Origin: Orobanche coerulescens
Taxonomy: Eukaryota > Streptophyta > Magnoliopsida > Lamiales > Orobanchaceae
DNA length: 64,000 nt
Direction: 5' to 3'
NCBI GenBank assembly: GCA_033398695.1
Contig: CM065802.1
Location: 82,508,096 to 82,572,095, forward strand
Shown: piece by piece, positions 21,521 to 32,148 of the stretch
Position numbering within the stretch: the stretch's first letter is position 1
How the letters are laid out: every line of letters starts with the position of its first letter
Position numbers and translations under genes: made by a program
Notes under the pieces: model-generated
Databases searched by the model: none
Told to the model about the DNA's origin: nothing
What the model saw: only the letters and a program-made list of their open reading frames with translations

Positions 21521-22018
21521 GTATGCTCGGTATGAGGCAGCACCTAAAGAGTCACACTTCACCATTCTAAACGAATTCTTAAGTACGTAAAAGGAATAAT
21601 TGATATGAACTTATGGTATCCTAAAGAAGGAGGATTCGATTTGGTGGGCCACAATGACTCGGATCTCGGAGGCAGTAAGTTGGATAGGAATAGTACGAAC
21701 GGGACTTGTCACTTCCTTGGACCAAGACTTGTGTCATGGTTTAGTAAGAAACAATTGGCCAACTCACTTTCTACAGTTGAATCAGAATATTATGCTGCTG
21801 GAAGTTGCTGTATGCAGATCCTATGGATGCAACAAAAGTTACAGGACTATTGCATTCATGCAAGAGGAACTCCAATCATGTGTAATAGCATGAGTGCAAT
21901 CGCAATCAAGTACAATACAGTATTGCACTCGAGGACCAAGCACATTGCTATGAAGAATCATTTCATTCGGAATCCTGTGGAGAATAAAGATGTTCGGGTC
22001 GAGAAAATTCATACATAG
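21521..22018 (+). pseudogene. SIRE-B RNase H
   Basis: From 21605: MNLWYPKEGGFDLVGHNDSDLGG, FLGPRLVSWFSKKQLANSLS, VESEYYAAGSCCMQILWM, CNSMSAIAIKYN and SRTKHIAMKNHFIRNPVENKDV. The E of VESEY and the D of HNDSD are present; CDN/CDS is changed to CNS. Long intact frame of 137 codons to a stop at 22018. After it the copia tail LAYIFTMPL continues for a few codons in the same frame (read through TAG). Confidence 0.8.
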
Positions 22019-22130
22019 ATTCAGTTAGCCTACATCTTTACAATGCCTCTTAGCACCACCAGGTTTTGTATGCTCTGTCAAGAATTGAGAATGATACAGC
22101 TCGACTCCTTTTAAGTTTTTAAATTTTACT

Positions 22131-22380
22131 CATCAATGGAGGAGAAATGCTGCAAGACGCATGAATACAGTGTCCACTTTAATTAATCATACACTCAGAA
22201 CTACGAGATATATCCTTAATGTAGGAAGAAGGTATAATTACCTTCCTATAGATGAGTGTGCATTAATTAAGGGGGAACATAGTAGGACCCTAGAATACAA
22301 TATTAATCATCAATTGCTGTAAGAATTGAATCATGTATATACCTTTTAAGGGAGAACGCTGTACTTTCGTGGATACAGCA
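22131..22380 (+). repeat. three PPT-like modules in the SIRE-B spacer
   Basis: ATGGAGGAGAAATGC (about 22136), ATTAAGGGGGAACATAG (about 22265) and TTTTAAGGGAGAACGC (about 22345), each followed within 20-25 bases by GAATACA or GATACAG. Order, spacing and flanks match the three modules in SIRE-A. The second and third closely resemble the true PPT. Confidence 0.65.
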
Positions 22381-22728
22381 CAAACACTGTAGGATTTCAA
22401 TTAATATTTTAAGCGTATCTAAATTCATACACTTAAACTTTTCAAAATTGTTTCTAGTCCACATGGTCTGACTTTAAAATGACTTATCATTCAATACTGA
22501 AACGACATCTGGACTTTAATGCCTTAAAACTCGCGATTTCAAAATTCAAACTGCATAATCATGTAGTAGTGGAAGCTGAACTGTGTCACAGATGGGACCC
22601 GGCATTAATTTCGAATACTGACAGATTAGATGTACAAGTTACATCTGAATTCACCATGTACATTCATACAAAGATGGTTCCCATCCCTTAAATCTGACCG
22701 TTCATTGTAACCTAGCTTTCTTGCACAC

Positions 22729-22736
22729 TATAAAAG
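22729..22736 (+). promoter_or_regulatory. TATA box before the SIRE-B post-pol ORF
   Basis: TATAAAAG followed by GGCCAG and, at about 22757, GACTCTTTACGCTT as in SIRE-A, then a CT-rich leader (22830-22848) and the ORF. The leader length matches that of SIRE-A to within about ten bases. Confidence 0.55.
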
Positions 22737-22829
22737 GGCCAGTATGCTGATCGACAGACTCTTTACGCTTTCTGTATATTAAACGAGCCTACAACATACA
22801 TCTTAAATAACTTTCAAACTCTCAATATA

Positions 22830-22848
22830 CTCTCTCTCTCTCTCTCTG
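22830..22848 (+). repeat. CT microsatellite in the presumed leader
   Basis: A run of CT dinucleotides directly before CTGCAGAAACGTCT, where the post-pol ORF begins. Confidence 0.8.
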
Positions 22849-22853
22849 CAGAA

Positions 22854-24312
22854 ACGTCTTTTTCTCAAACTTCATCTCTCTCTGAAAAAGAAGGACATGA
22901 TAATTGACGGACATATCTTTGCTCGCGTTATTCTTCAAAAGCGCATAATCTATGAAGACGAAGACATGTTTGAGATGAGCTTGGTCATATCTCGAGTTAA
23001 ACAACTCGTTTTGTATAGGCTGTGTAGTCTTCACCCGCAGAAATACGTTGAATAGATCGTGGAAGAATTTTTCCTTGATGTTGAGTTCATGTATGCATCT
23101 GAGAAGAAGGGATCTGCCCTTACTGCCAATGTTAGCACTGTTCAGGAGAAGGAGATCTCCTTCAATCGGGAACTCCTTGAAAGATTGTACAAACTTTCCT
23201 CTGATGGACTGACATTAGAGGATATAGAAATATTTGGGTTTGAAGACTTGCTGAAGGTCTACTGGAACTTATTCACTGGCAACTCTCTGCCGTGGCAAGT
23301 CCACATATCCTGCCACAAGAAGAATTTCACCATTCATTGTCCTTATATGCATGATTTTTGCTGCATAATTGTGGAGAATTGGACTGGAGTTTTCGAGATG
23401 TGCACCAGCCTGAGATTCCGGATGATGGTCACTATCATGTCTGGACAGAAATTCAACTAGTGTTAGGTGATCTTGAAACGACTTCAGGAGGAGGCTTCCA
23501 AACCAGACTCTACCAGGAAGTCTTTCGGCCTGATCTTGAACTATATTCTGACTTATTATAGCATACAACAGCCACCTAATGATAAGAAGATCCTTACTGG
23601 AATGTTCATTGGTGGTTCCGAACCCACCGTCTTCAACAAGGCGACCTTTTTTGCCGACAGGCCAAGCCCCTTCTCCCTACCCACATCGAGTGATCCTCGA
23701 GATGTTATTGATCACTCGACGAAATCCAAATCTGTTGACAGCAAGAAGAAGGTGGTCAGCAAAAAGAGACCATTCCCGACAGCAGCTCCCCTTCAGCTGT
23801 CGACAAGAAGACAAAGACTTAGAAGTCTTCCATGTCGAAAGCTGTTCCTACAACACCTCAAGTGATTACAGCAGTCACTGAGGCAGTTCCGCCTACTGCA
23901 CCATCTACTGCAGTAGCTGAGCCACAAGGCGCAATCCCTATGGCAGAAACGCTGGCTGCTCCTACAAAAGTTCCTGAGCGTGTGACGGCTATGACAGATG
24001 ACCAGTCGTTTGTCAAGTTAGGAGGCACTGGTGAATCGTCCGCCCCTTCGGAGTCGACAGTCACCACTCCTAGCAGGGCCCGTACCTCTGTAAGGATTCC
24101 CTCTCCCAATAGGGAATCCCACCATGTCAGGGATCACTCTCCTCAACAGGATCCTATACCTATAGAGGATCCCAACCGGACAATAGAACCCTCTAATGTT
24201 CGGAATCCATCCCCCACCAAAATAATCAATCAGACAGTTCTCCAAGTCCAGATTGACGAAGTGTTCAAAAACTTTAAAATATGGAAAGCATACAGGGTCG
24301 CCCCATACGACT
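22854..24312 (+). pseudogene. SIRE-B post-pol ORF, N-terminal part
   Basis: Aligns by eye with the SIRE-A ORF at 9121-7745. The start codon position reads ACG (22854) where SIRE-A has ATG. Shared blocks: MIIDGHIFAR, IVEEFFLDVEF, NRELLERLYKLSSDGLTLED, FEDLLKVYWNLFTGNS, SCHKKNFTIHCPYMHDFCC and WTGVFEMCTSLRF. A Pro/Ser/Thr-rich region follows (23600-24200) with SVRIPSPNRESHHVRDHSP. It runs into IWKAYRVAPYD at 24312, where Cassandra-1 interrupts it; the frame resumes at 35021 or 35026. One stop near 23053 and a frameshift near 22895 break it. Function unknown; no membrane segment is visible. Confidence 0.7.
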
Positions 24313-24608
24313 TGTTGGGTTTCGGTTCCAGCATCTTGCCTGCACGGGGTTAAAAATGCGCGAGGTGCGGTTAAATGAAAGTGGTTAAATGAATTGATTT
24401 GGACTACTCATAACAAGAAGATGCAAATTATTTTCTAGTATCCATCTCATAGAAACTCCAAAGTTAAGCGTGCTTGACCTGGAGTAGTTATGGGATGGGT
24501 GACTCCCTAGGAAGTTTCTCAGGGTGCGCGTGAGTGAAGACAAAGCGTGCTAGAAAAAAACTCGTATTTATACAGTAAGGACAGTCTTCATCATTTTGGG
24601 GACCAACA
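24313..24608 (+). repeat. Cassandra-1 5' LTR
   Basis: 296 bases, TGTTGGGTTTCGG to GGGACCAACA. Compared with the 3' LTR it lacks about 25 bases after GCGAGGTGCGG. It holds the 5S-like segment at 24443-24528. Confidence 0.9.
24443..24528 (+). repeat. 5S rRNA-derived segment in the Cassandra 5' LTR
   Basis: Carries AGTTAAGCGTGCTTG (box A region) and GGATGGGTGACT (box C region) at the spacing of plant 5S rRNA, followed by GGAAGT. The 5' part of 5S is not recognisable. In Cassandra this segment is thought to provide RNA polymerase III promoter elements. Not a functional 5S gene. Confidence 0.9.
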
Positions 24609-24610
24609 AT

Positions 24611-24623
24611 TAGTATCGGAGCC
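24611..24623 (+). other. Cassandra-1 primer binding site
   Basis: TAGTATCGGAGCC, two bases after the LTR; two changes from TGGTATCAGAGCC, complementary to initiator-Met tRNA. Confidence 0.8.
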
Positions 24624-24769
24624 AGTCACGGTTGCAGATTCCCTCGGAGTATCCTATAATGAAGGCTGCCAGAGTGTTGGAACTGAGAGGCGGGCATGCA
24701 GCAGATGTTGCCACCTGACTGGAAGTAAGATGTTGGCGCAGTGAAGGTTCTCTAGTGCTGGAGGGCTAT

Positions 24770-27210
24770 TGTAACACCCCTAGATATTCAGGATTATTAC
24801 ATCACCGTAAAACCTTGATATAAGGATTTCCTAGGCTAAGAATTTAAAAACAACATTTATTAAATACCAGCTATAAAATTTATTATTACATCACAAGTCT
24901 GAAAAGTACAAATCAGCCAACACTCGAAAGTAAACCTCAAAAGACAAACAAAACAACAGCATACTCGAGTACTTTATTAAAACAAAACGCAACTGGCAAA
25001 CCATCCCGACCGTAACATCACTCTGCACCCTCATCATCATGTAGATCTAGTGGTTGTTTTTCCATCCTCCTGTATCCTGATCATAAAACAAATATCCACC
25101 CCCTAAGGGTTTAGCATACTTCTTATAAAGAAAACAAGCCGCTTTCAAGCAAAGTCAAGGTACTAGTATAAGTACGATAATTATACAACAACAGATTATC
25201 TGACATCTCACGAAGAGTAAAGACAACATCATCAAAGACAACAATAACAACGTGTTTCTACTACGAGAAGACTCACAATACTGTACACAACATGACATGA
25301 CAACAAACACATGGTAATTCCGATGATCCAACGTTAATTGCATAGATCCCAAGATGATCCCGTCGGACCAACACGAGGTGGAAAAACCTGTCCAATGATC
25401 CAGCGCACACTAGCATAGATCCCAAGATGATCCCTTCGGATTAACACGAGGTGGATATACAACAATGACACATATGCACGACAACATATATAACATCAAT
25501 ACATAAAATATAATTAAAGTACTTGCCTTTGAAAGATGGGAAGAAATAAATACTTCAACGACTTCAACAAACTCGAAGGCCGCTCTTTTAATCAACCGTT
25601 CGTAAACCTCGAACCTTACACAAGGAAATAACGACAACTCAACTTACGTAACAATACTATCACATGAACATTATAAACGTTCCAATAGTGACCGAGTATA
25701 ATCATCATTGTTCAGCCGATTCCCGGTTAACTTCTCAAAGAACACCACGTCGAACGAATACCATATTACATGCGAAGCAAAAGGTCATAATGGAGATAAC
25801 ACGTTGATGTATACGATTTCCATCATGTTAAAATCATTAGAATTCACTTGCAAATCTGTCCAACTATTTCTAATGCATATGTAAGTTATCTAAATGAATT
25901 CATAATCCTGAAAGTACGTCCAATCGAATTCTAAGTTAATCCCACTTATGATTCTCAATCTTACGCAAGTAAATTCATCTAATACATGTATACATTCACC
26001 AGGATTGTTACAACATGATCATATCATTCTAACCATTCATATGAAGATTACCACTCCAAACAATCTTTACAAACCTTGGATTATACTTAAAAAGCATTCC
26101 CTACGCTCATCATCGCGAATTCACCTAGTCTAGGTGATAACATACTCAATTCGTTCATCATATAATCATCATGAAATCATCATATCCATCATGTAATCAT
26201 CACGAAATCATCATCAAGGCAGGTTATAATATTTGAAAATCACATCCTTATGATAGGCATAAACAAGGTTCAACTATTACCAATGAAAAACCTAAGTTCA
26301 ACCAATCCAATCCTCCTAAACTTGTTATTCGATTCATAATGCTCGTAATAAACTCAATAAACTTGTAGCATGCCCATAATCATCACTAAGAATATAAACT
26401 CTAGGTTGGTAAAGCATCACATACCTTAATACGGAATGAAATGACAAAACACTTGGACCTTAAACACTAATCCACGATGTTCTTCGTCTTCAACAATCTC
26501 ATATAGAGGCAGATATGGGGTGAAAATATCATGGGGTAAGTTCTCCAAGTCGTAAAAGTTGGATAATGGACAAAGGGTAAAGCGAGAAATGAAATGAGGG
26601 TGATGTCCTACATATAGGAAATGACCTTTAGCGTGTGCTATTCTTTCAGTTTTAGCGTGCGCTAACGGGCTCACAGCCCACTGTCTCTTTATGTCCTCCG
26701 TCTTACATATGTTAAATCGCTTTACGTACATTAATGCAATAGTTAGCGTACATTAACGACCTATCATAGCATGCGCTAATGACTTTACGAAGCTTACTGA
26801 CCTCACTGTACTCGACTTAACATGCATTGGCATATCTCTCATAGCATGCGCTAATCACCATTGACTCAACTTTTCCAAAAGTAGTTCAGATGCGTCCAAG
26901 GCACCCACGATTCCCATGGTCTGGTTCCCTACCTACTGATCCTATCTCAGTCAGGTTGATCACACATAGCGTACACTAAGTGTCTTCTTTTACGTGCGCT
27001 AGCTCACACATTTTAGCGTACGCTACACTCACTGGTTAGCGTGCTCTAATTACGTGTAAGTACATGCATGCATTAACATCAATAGAATCATACACTCGCC
27101 AATACAGGACTATGAAATGCGGAGGATCATACTCTGATTAATAATACGACATACGCAATGTCACAAGGTTCATATACAGATAAATACATATCAAATATCC
27201 ATGTATTACA
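24770..27210 (-). repeat. Gypsy-1 3' LTR
   Basis: 2,441 bases, TGTAACACCCC to TGTATTACA on the plus strand. Contains the tandem unit twice (25341-25454), TATA-like CTATATG on the minus strand at about 26610-26617, and the palindrome cluster 26630-27052. It is 85 bases longer than its partner, partly because of the extra tandem unit. Confidence 0.95.
26630..27052. repeat. palindrome array in the Gypsy-1 3' LTR
   Basis: About ten decayed copies of TTAGCGTRCGCTAA, such as TTTAGCGTGCGCTAACGG near 26653 and TTAGCGTACGCTAC near 27012. Several copies read GCATGCGC or ACATTAAC, consistent with C-to-T loss at CpG. On the element's strand the array lies upstream of the TATA-like site. Confidence 0.8.
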
Positions 27211-27225
27211 TACTCTCCCTCTAAA
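27211..27225 (-). other. Gypsy-1 polypurine tract
   Basis: On the minus strand TTTTTAGAGGGAGAGTA runs into the LTR. Just upstream is the GTTTCGGGACGAAAC dyad also found next to the PPT of LARD-A and LARD-B. Confidence 0.75.
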
Positions 27226-27249
27226 AAGATGTTTCGTCCCGAAACTTAA

Positions 27250-28630
27250 GATGAAAATAATTCCGGGTATCTCGACTTCATACTATTCTACGTCTCGCAA
27301 GTGGCTTCTTCAACTCCATGTCGCAACCATTAACCAAGGAGATTGGTTTATTTCTCAATTGCTTGACTCGACTCTCGAATATCTTAATTAGTTTCTCCTC
27401 GAACGTGCTATCATTAGCTACTTTGATCTCACCAAAATCGATGACATGATTGGGATCCGGTACATACTTCCGTAACTGGAAGACATGAAACACGTTATGA
27501 TCATGGCTCTGCGATGGTGGCAAGGCCAACCTATACGCCAGCTCTCCAACTCTTTCAAGAATCTCGAATGGTCCAATATATCTCGGACCCAGCTTTCCTT
27601 TCCTCCCAAAATGAAAAATTCCTCAGCTAGAAGAAACTTTCAGAAGTACGTGATCCCTAATTCCAAACTCTAACAAGCGACGGCGCATGTCTGCATAAGA
27701 CTTCTGCCGACTCTGGGCAGTCAACAGCCTTTCACGAATCAGAGCTACCTTCTCTTGATTCTGTACTATCAACTCTGGTTCCGTAGCAATTAAGTTGGAC
27801 AAATCATCCCAACATAGGGTTGATCTGCATCTTCTTCCGTATAATGCTTCAAAAGGTGCCATCTTAATAAAAGCATGCCAATTATTATTGTAGGTGAATT
27901 CAATCAACGACAGATGAATTTCCCAATCAGTCGACCAACCTAAGGCACAAGCTCTCAATATGTCTTCTACTGTTTGAATAGTTCTCTCGGACTGTCCATC
28001 GGTTTGAGGATGATAAGTTGTGCTAAAGTTCAGACCGGTTCCCAAGGCTCTATGAACCGTTTTCCAAAAATGTGACACGAAGCGACCATCCCGATCTAAA
28101 ATAATGGTCTTCAGTGTTCCATGTAATCGGACTATATCCGCAATAAACGCTCGTGCCAACTTCTCTCGTCCCTAAGTATCCTTAATGCCCAAAAAATGAG
28201 CCGACTTGGTTAGACGATCAACTATCACCCAAACCATATTCATCCCTGTTCTGGTCTTCGGCATATTGGTGATAAAGTCCATCGATATATCTTCCCACTT
28301 CCATTTAAGAATCGGAAGTGGCTTCAACATTCCGGCAGATTGTTGATGTTCAATCTTAACCTGCCGACAAGTTAAACACTTCAAAACATAGTCTGCCACA
28401 TCGTTCTTCATGTTTCCCCACTAAAAATTCTGCTTCAGGTCTTTATACATCTTACTGGTGCCCAAGTGAATATTATAGGGCGTACTGTGAGCTTCCTTCA
28501 TGATTGTCTGCTTCAAAACATCATTATCGGGAACACAAAGTCGACATTGGAATCTCAAAACTCCATCCTCACGAATCACAAATCCTGGGGCCTTTCCCTT
28601 GACCACTTCATCATGTAACTGAATCATCAT
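27250..28630 (-). pseudogene. Gypsy-1 integrase with chromodomain-like tail
   Basis: Minus strand, in order: H2C2 zinc finger (HSTPYNIHLGTSK ... CLTCRQVKIEHQ), core Asp in WEDISMDFITNMPKT, second Asp in LDRDGRFVSHFWK, Glu in TDGQSERTIQTVEDILRAC, then EFTYNNNWHAFIKMAPFEALYG, GPFEILERVGELAYRLALPP, HNVFHVFQLRKYVPDP, and a chromodomain-like tail FEEKLIKIFESRVKQLRN (about 27380-27320). Stops near 28420, 28170 and 27623 break the frame. It inserts element DNA; the chromodomain type targets chromatin. All three catalytic residues are in place. Confidence 0.88.
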
Positions 28631-28642
28631 AGGATCATCTAA

Positions 28643-29440
28643 TTACTTAGATTTGATTTCTATAATCAACGATGAAGTTAATTCCACCACACATAATTGT
28701 CCTTGAACGCCTTGTAACCAGACTTCAATTTCTTCACAGATCAATTCTTGCTGTATGCTAGACTGGGACGTGAACATCTCCAGCATTCGAATAGAAAAGG
28801 GTTTTTGGCTCAGTGCAGCCACTAAGTTTGTTTTACCTGGATGATAAAAATTTTTCAAATCATAGTCCTTAATCAATTCCATCCATCTCCTCTGCCGCAT
28901 GTTTAACTCTTTCTGACTGAACATGTATTTAAGACTCTTATGATCTGTGAAGTTCTGACAGTGAGTCCCGTATAAATAATGTCTCCATATCTTCAAGTCG
29001 AAAACAACAATTGCCAGCTCCAAATCATGAGTTGTATATATCACTTCATATGGTTTGAACTGTCATTAAATGTAGGCGATCACCTTCTCATTCTGCATAA
29101 GTACACACCCGAGACCTTGATTTGAAGCGTTACTGTAAACTATGAACCCTTCAGTTCCTTGCGGTAGCATTAAGATTGGAGCCGTTGTTAATCTCTTCTT
29201 AAGCTCGTCAAAATTGGCCTGACACACCTTGTTCTATTCAAACTTTTGGGTCTGCAGCAATTGAGTGAGTGGGCGGGTAATCTTGGAAAATCCTTCCACA
29301 AACCGACGATAGTAACCAGCAAGTCCAAAGAAACTTCTAACTTCTTTTATGTTCTTAGGAGACTTCCATTCCAAAATTGCCTCAACTTACTGAGGATCTA
29401 CTCGGACCCCTTCCGACGAGACTACATGACCGAGGAACAA
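28643..29440 (-). pseudogene. Gypsy-1 RNase H
   Basis: Follows the RT connection ([18 protein letters not shown] at about 29330-29280). QGTEGFIVYSNASNQGLGCVLMQ has Asn where the first catalytic Asp (YSDAS) is usual. Then [24 protein letters not shown] and [32 protein letters not shown] stop lies after KVIAYI near 29050. The N-for-D change would remove activity if real. Confidence 0.82.
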
Positions 29441-30232
29441 CACTACTTTTAGCTAGAATTCACATTTAGACAGTTTGGTATACAACTGCTCGCTCCTCAA
29501 GAGGTTCAAAACGATCCGCAAATGCCGCCCATGCTCTTCCAGACTCTTGGAATAGACCAAAATATCATCTATAAACACAACTACGAATTTGTCCAAATAC
29601 TCTATGAAAAGGCGCATTAGTGAGACCAAACAGCATCACTACATCTCATAGTGCCCGTAGCGAGTTCTGAATGCTGACTTTGGAATATCGGATTCTTTAA
29701 TCCTGAGCTGATGGTATCTCGATCTCAAATCGATATTTTAAACTACTATCTCTCCTTGCAACTGGTCTAACAAATCATCAATCCGTGGCAACGGGTACTT
29801 ATTCTTGATCGTCATCCTATTGAGCTCCCGATAGTCGATATACAATCGAAGCGATCCGTCTTTCTTTCGAACAAAAAGAACTGGTGCACCCCAGGGCGAA
29901 ACACTTGGTTGAATATAACATTTGTCCAGCAATTCTTCCGGTTGCTTCTTCAATTCATGCATCTCGGTAGGTGCCATACGATACAGCGCCTTAGAAATCG
30001 GCGTAGCTCCCAATTCTAGCTCGATGGTAAACTCTACATCTCGTCGTGAAGGTAGTCCGGGTAATTCATCAGGGAACACGTCAAAAAATTCGTTCACAAC
30101 AGGAATGGATGAAAGATGTACTCTTCCTTCTTCATCCTTCATCGCATAACACCAGTACCCGGTACAGCCTTTCTTTAGTAGTTTGACGGCTTTCATAGCT
30201 TGATGACTTTCAGTGAGCTTCCTGGTCTCCAT
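29440..30232 (-). pseudogene. Gypsy-1 reverse transcriptase
   Basis: [88 protein letters not shown], then FIDDIL at about 29559-29576 (gypsy form of the catalytic YVDD) and [16 protein letters not shown]. Between RYGHYEM and the FIEYLD block some 30 bases including most of LTNAP...FMDLMNR are missing (about 29610-29640), and stops lie near 29740 and 29640. RT copies the genomic RNA. Confidence 0.85.
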
Positions 30233-30610
30233 CCTTCGAATAATAGTTCGGAACCATCTTCAGCTATAATCGAGATATTCCTTTTTCGGTATTTCATAAT
30301 AGCTCCATAACGGCTAAGCCAATCGTCCCCGAGAACCAGATCTTCTCTTTGTATCTCTACTACAATCAGATTTGAGGGCCACTCTTTGCCTCCAATTGAT
30401 ACAAGAAAATATCTAGTTTCTAGATTCCCCACAATTCATTCCCCACTCGGTAATCCCACAATATAAGGCTCACATTCATGAAAACAAGAAATTTTCAAAT
30501 GATTAACACAAGATAATGATATAAACGAATGTGTAGCTCTATATCGAACAAAATACTAACTTGTTGCGAAGGATATGAACGGTACCTGATGTGACAGCTG
30601 CATTCTGATT
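30233..30610 (-). pseudogene. Gypsy-1 protease region
   Basis: The minus strand encodes RATHSFISLSCVNHLKIS near 30530-30480, matching the segment after the aspartic protease active site of chromoviruses. Asp-Ser-Gly itself reads as an altered sequence here (RYR before ATHSF). Then GNLETRYFLVSIGGKEWPSN and EDLVLGDDWLSRYGAIMKYR, the usual link to RT. A stop lies at about 30433. Confidence 0.6.
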
Positions 30611-30679
30611 GTTTGCCCTTCTCATCTCATAAAGGCGTGGAGGAGCGGACCCAGCACTCGATGATTCTTTTTGGTCGTA

Positions 30680-31912
30680 CTACCCTCTGCCTCTACCTCG
30701 GCCAAAATTTTGGGGTGGTTGAACACTCTGTTGCGTCTGAGGGACACTCGCCTCTTTCTGAACTGGCTGCGAAGTATGAGCTTCAAAAGATTTTGTAGCC
30801 TCTTCACAGAACACCGCACGATGTCCTTCTCGTCCACAATCATAACACGTCATGGAGGGAAGCGGGCAATCACGTCGAAAATGTCCTGTCCGAGCACAGT
30901 TAAAACATTTCCTGGTTACATCTGCCATTGCTGATACTGCTCTGGATTTCTTTCCACCTTTGGATGGATGCGGAGGCCTCTTGAATGAATGAAAGTATGA
31001 CTAAACTTTGAGGGGGCCACTACTCTTGTAATTTGCAAAACCACCAGAGACTTTCTATTTCTTGGACTCAGATAACTTTTCCATAGCTGCTTCTTTCATT
31101 TCATACACTAGAGCTTTGTCTTGATACTGGCGGAGAGTGGTGCATCCAAAATATGACATGTACCTCTGTATCTCCGGCTTCATTCTCATATCAAAATGAA
31201 TCATCATTTCTGCATTGGTTCTGACCAGATGTCGAACAAATGGCAGCTGCTGATTAACTATATTACTTGTTTGGGCCACAAATACGTCCGATGGTTGCAC
31301 AGAGAAGAACTCTCGAACCTTAGCTTCCCTCACCGTACGAGGGCAGTATTGGTCTTCCATCATCAGTTTGAAGTCTCCTCAATCGGCATCATGAGCAATA
31401 GGTCGGATGGCTTCCCACCACTCGGACGTTTCTCCCGTCAGGAAATAGTGGGCAATGGGGGCTCTCCGGTCATCCGGGCAGTTAATCCATGCAAATACTT
31501 TCTTCAGCTCTATCAGCCAGTGATCCCATATCGTCATCTCAGAAAAACTATCGAACTTCGATGGGTGCATCTTCGCCACCTCCTGTAGCCATCTATCTCC
31601 TCGATTTCCCAAGTCTGGGACGCCTTGCTGTCTCTCTCCCGGCTGCAATCCTACCGCCACTTGCATTCTGTCCACAACTTGAGCAAATTGGGTCATTTGG
31701 TTGACCACCTGACGAAGGATGTCGGGAACAGTAGGTTTGGCATTCGCTTCCACGGTTTGCTCTCGTTCATTGTTGACGGACTCTTGTTGTTCGCCAAAAC
31801 TATTGTTAGCCTGATTTGACAGCGAATCAGGAACAAAGGGTGAAGCTTCCCTCTCAAAATTTCTACGTCTACGTCTACGATCGCGACCATGTCCACGTCC
31901 TCCTCTCAACAT
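30680..31912 (-). pseudogene. Gypsy-1 gag
   Basis: Start chosen at ATG 31912 (MLRGGRGHGRDRRRRRRNF), about 220 bases after the primer site. Blocks: FDSFSEMTIWDHWLIELKKVF, CPDDRRAPIAHYFLTGETSE and WWEAI, which is the chromovirus Gag core, then CPRTVREAKVREFFSVQPSD after a stop at 31380, then two CCHC zinc knuckles (CFNCARTGHFRRDC and CYDCGREGHRAVFC, 30910-30790). The C-terminus is Gln/Pro-rich with GRGRGRG. Gag packages the RNA through the knuckles. The partial duplication of knuckles is usual in this group. Confidence 0.82.
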
Positions 31913-32131
31913 ACTATAAGCATAAATACTCAATATACAGGAAACAATATCGTCCCAACGTTCAATTACAAAAGGGTATAACATGTAAAGGACAAGATAG
32001 AGTTTAGGAAACTTACAACGACGGCTCACACGAAGACATAGGCAGTATAGTGATGTTTTACGCGGACGGTTACCTCAAAAGACACATATGAACCCTATTT
32101 TAACCCAACGGCCAAGATATCCATAATCTTA

Positions 32132-32143
32132 GCTCTGATACCA
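32132..32143 (-). other. Gypsy-1 primer binding site
   Basis: TGGTATCAGAGC on the minus strand, five bases inside the 5' LTR: the perfect initiator-Met tRNA primer site of many plant elements. Confidence 0.92.
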
Positions 32144-32148
32144 TATTC

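Noticed and set aside
24443..24528. 5S rRNA gene
   Set aside because: Only the inner and 3' part of 5S is recognisable, it recurs at 34855-34940, and both lie in LTRs with PBS, PPT and target duplications: Cassandra, not an rDNA array.
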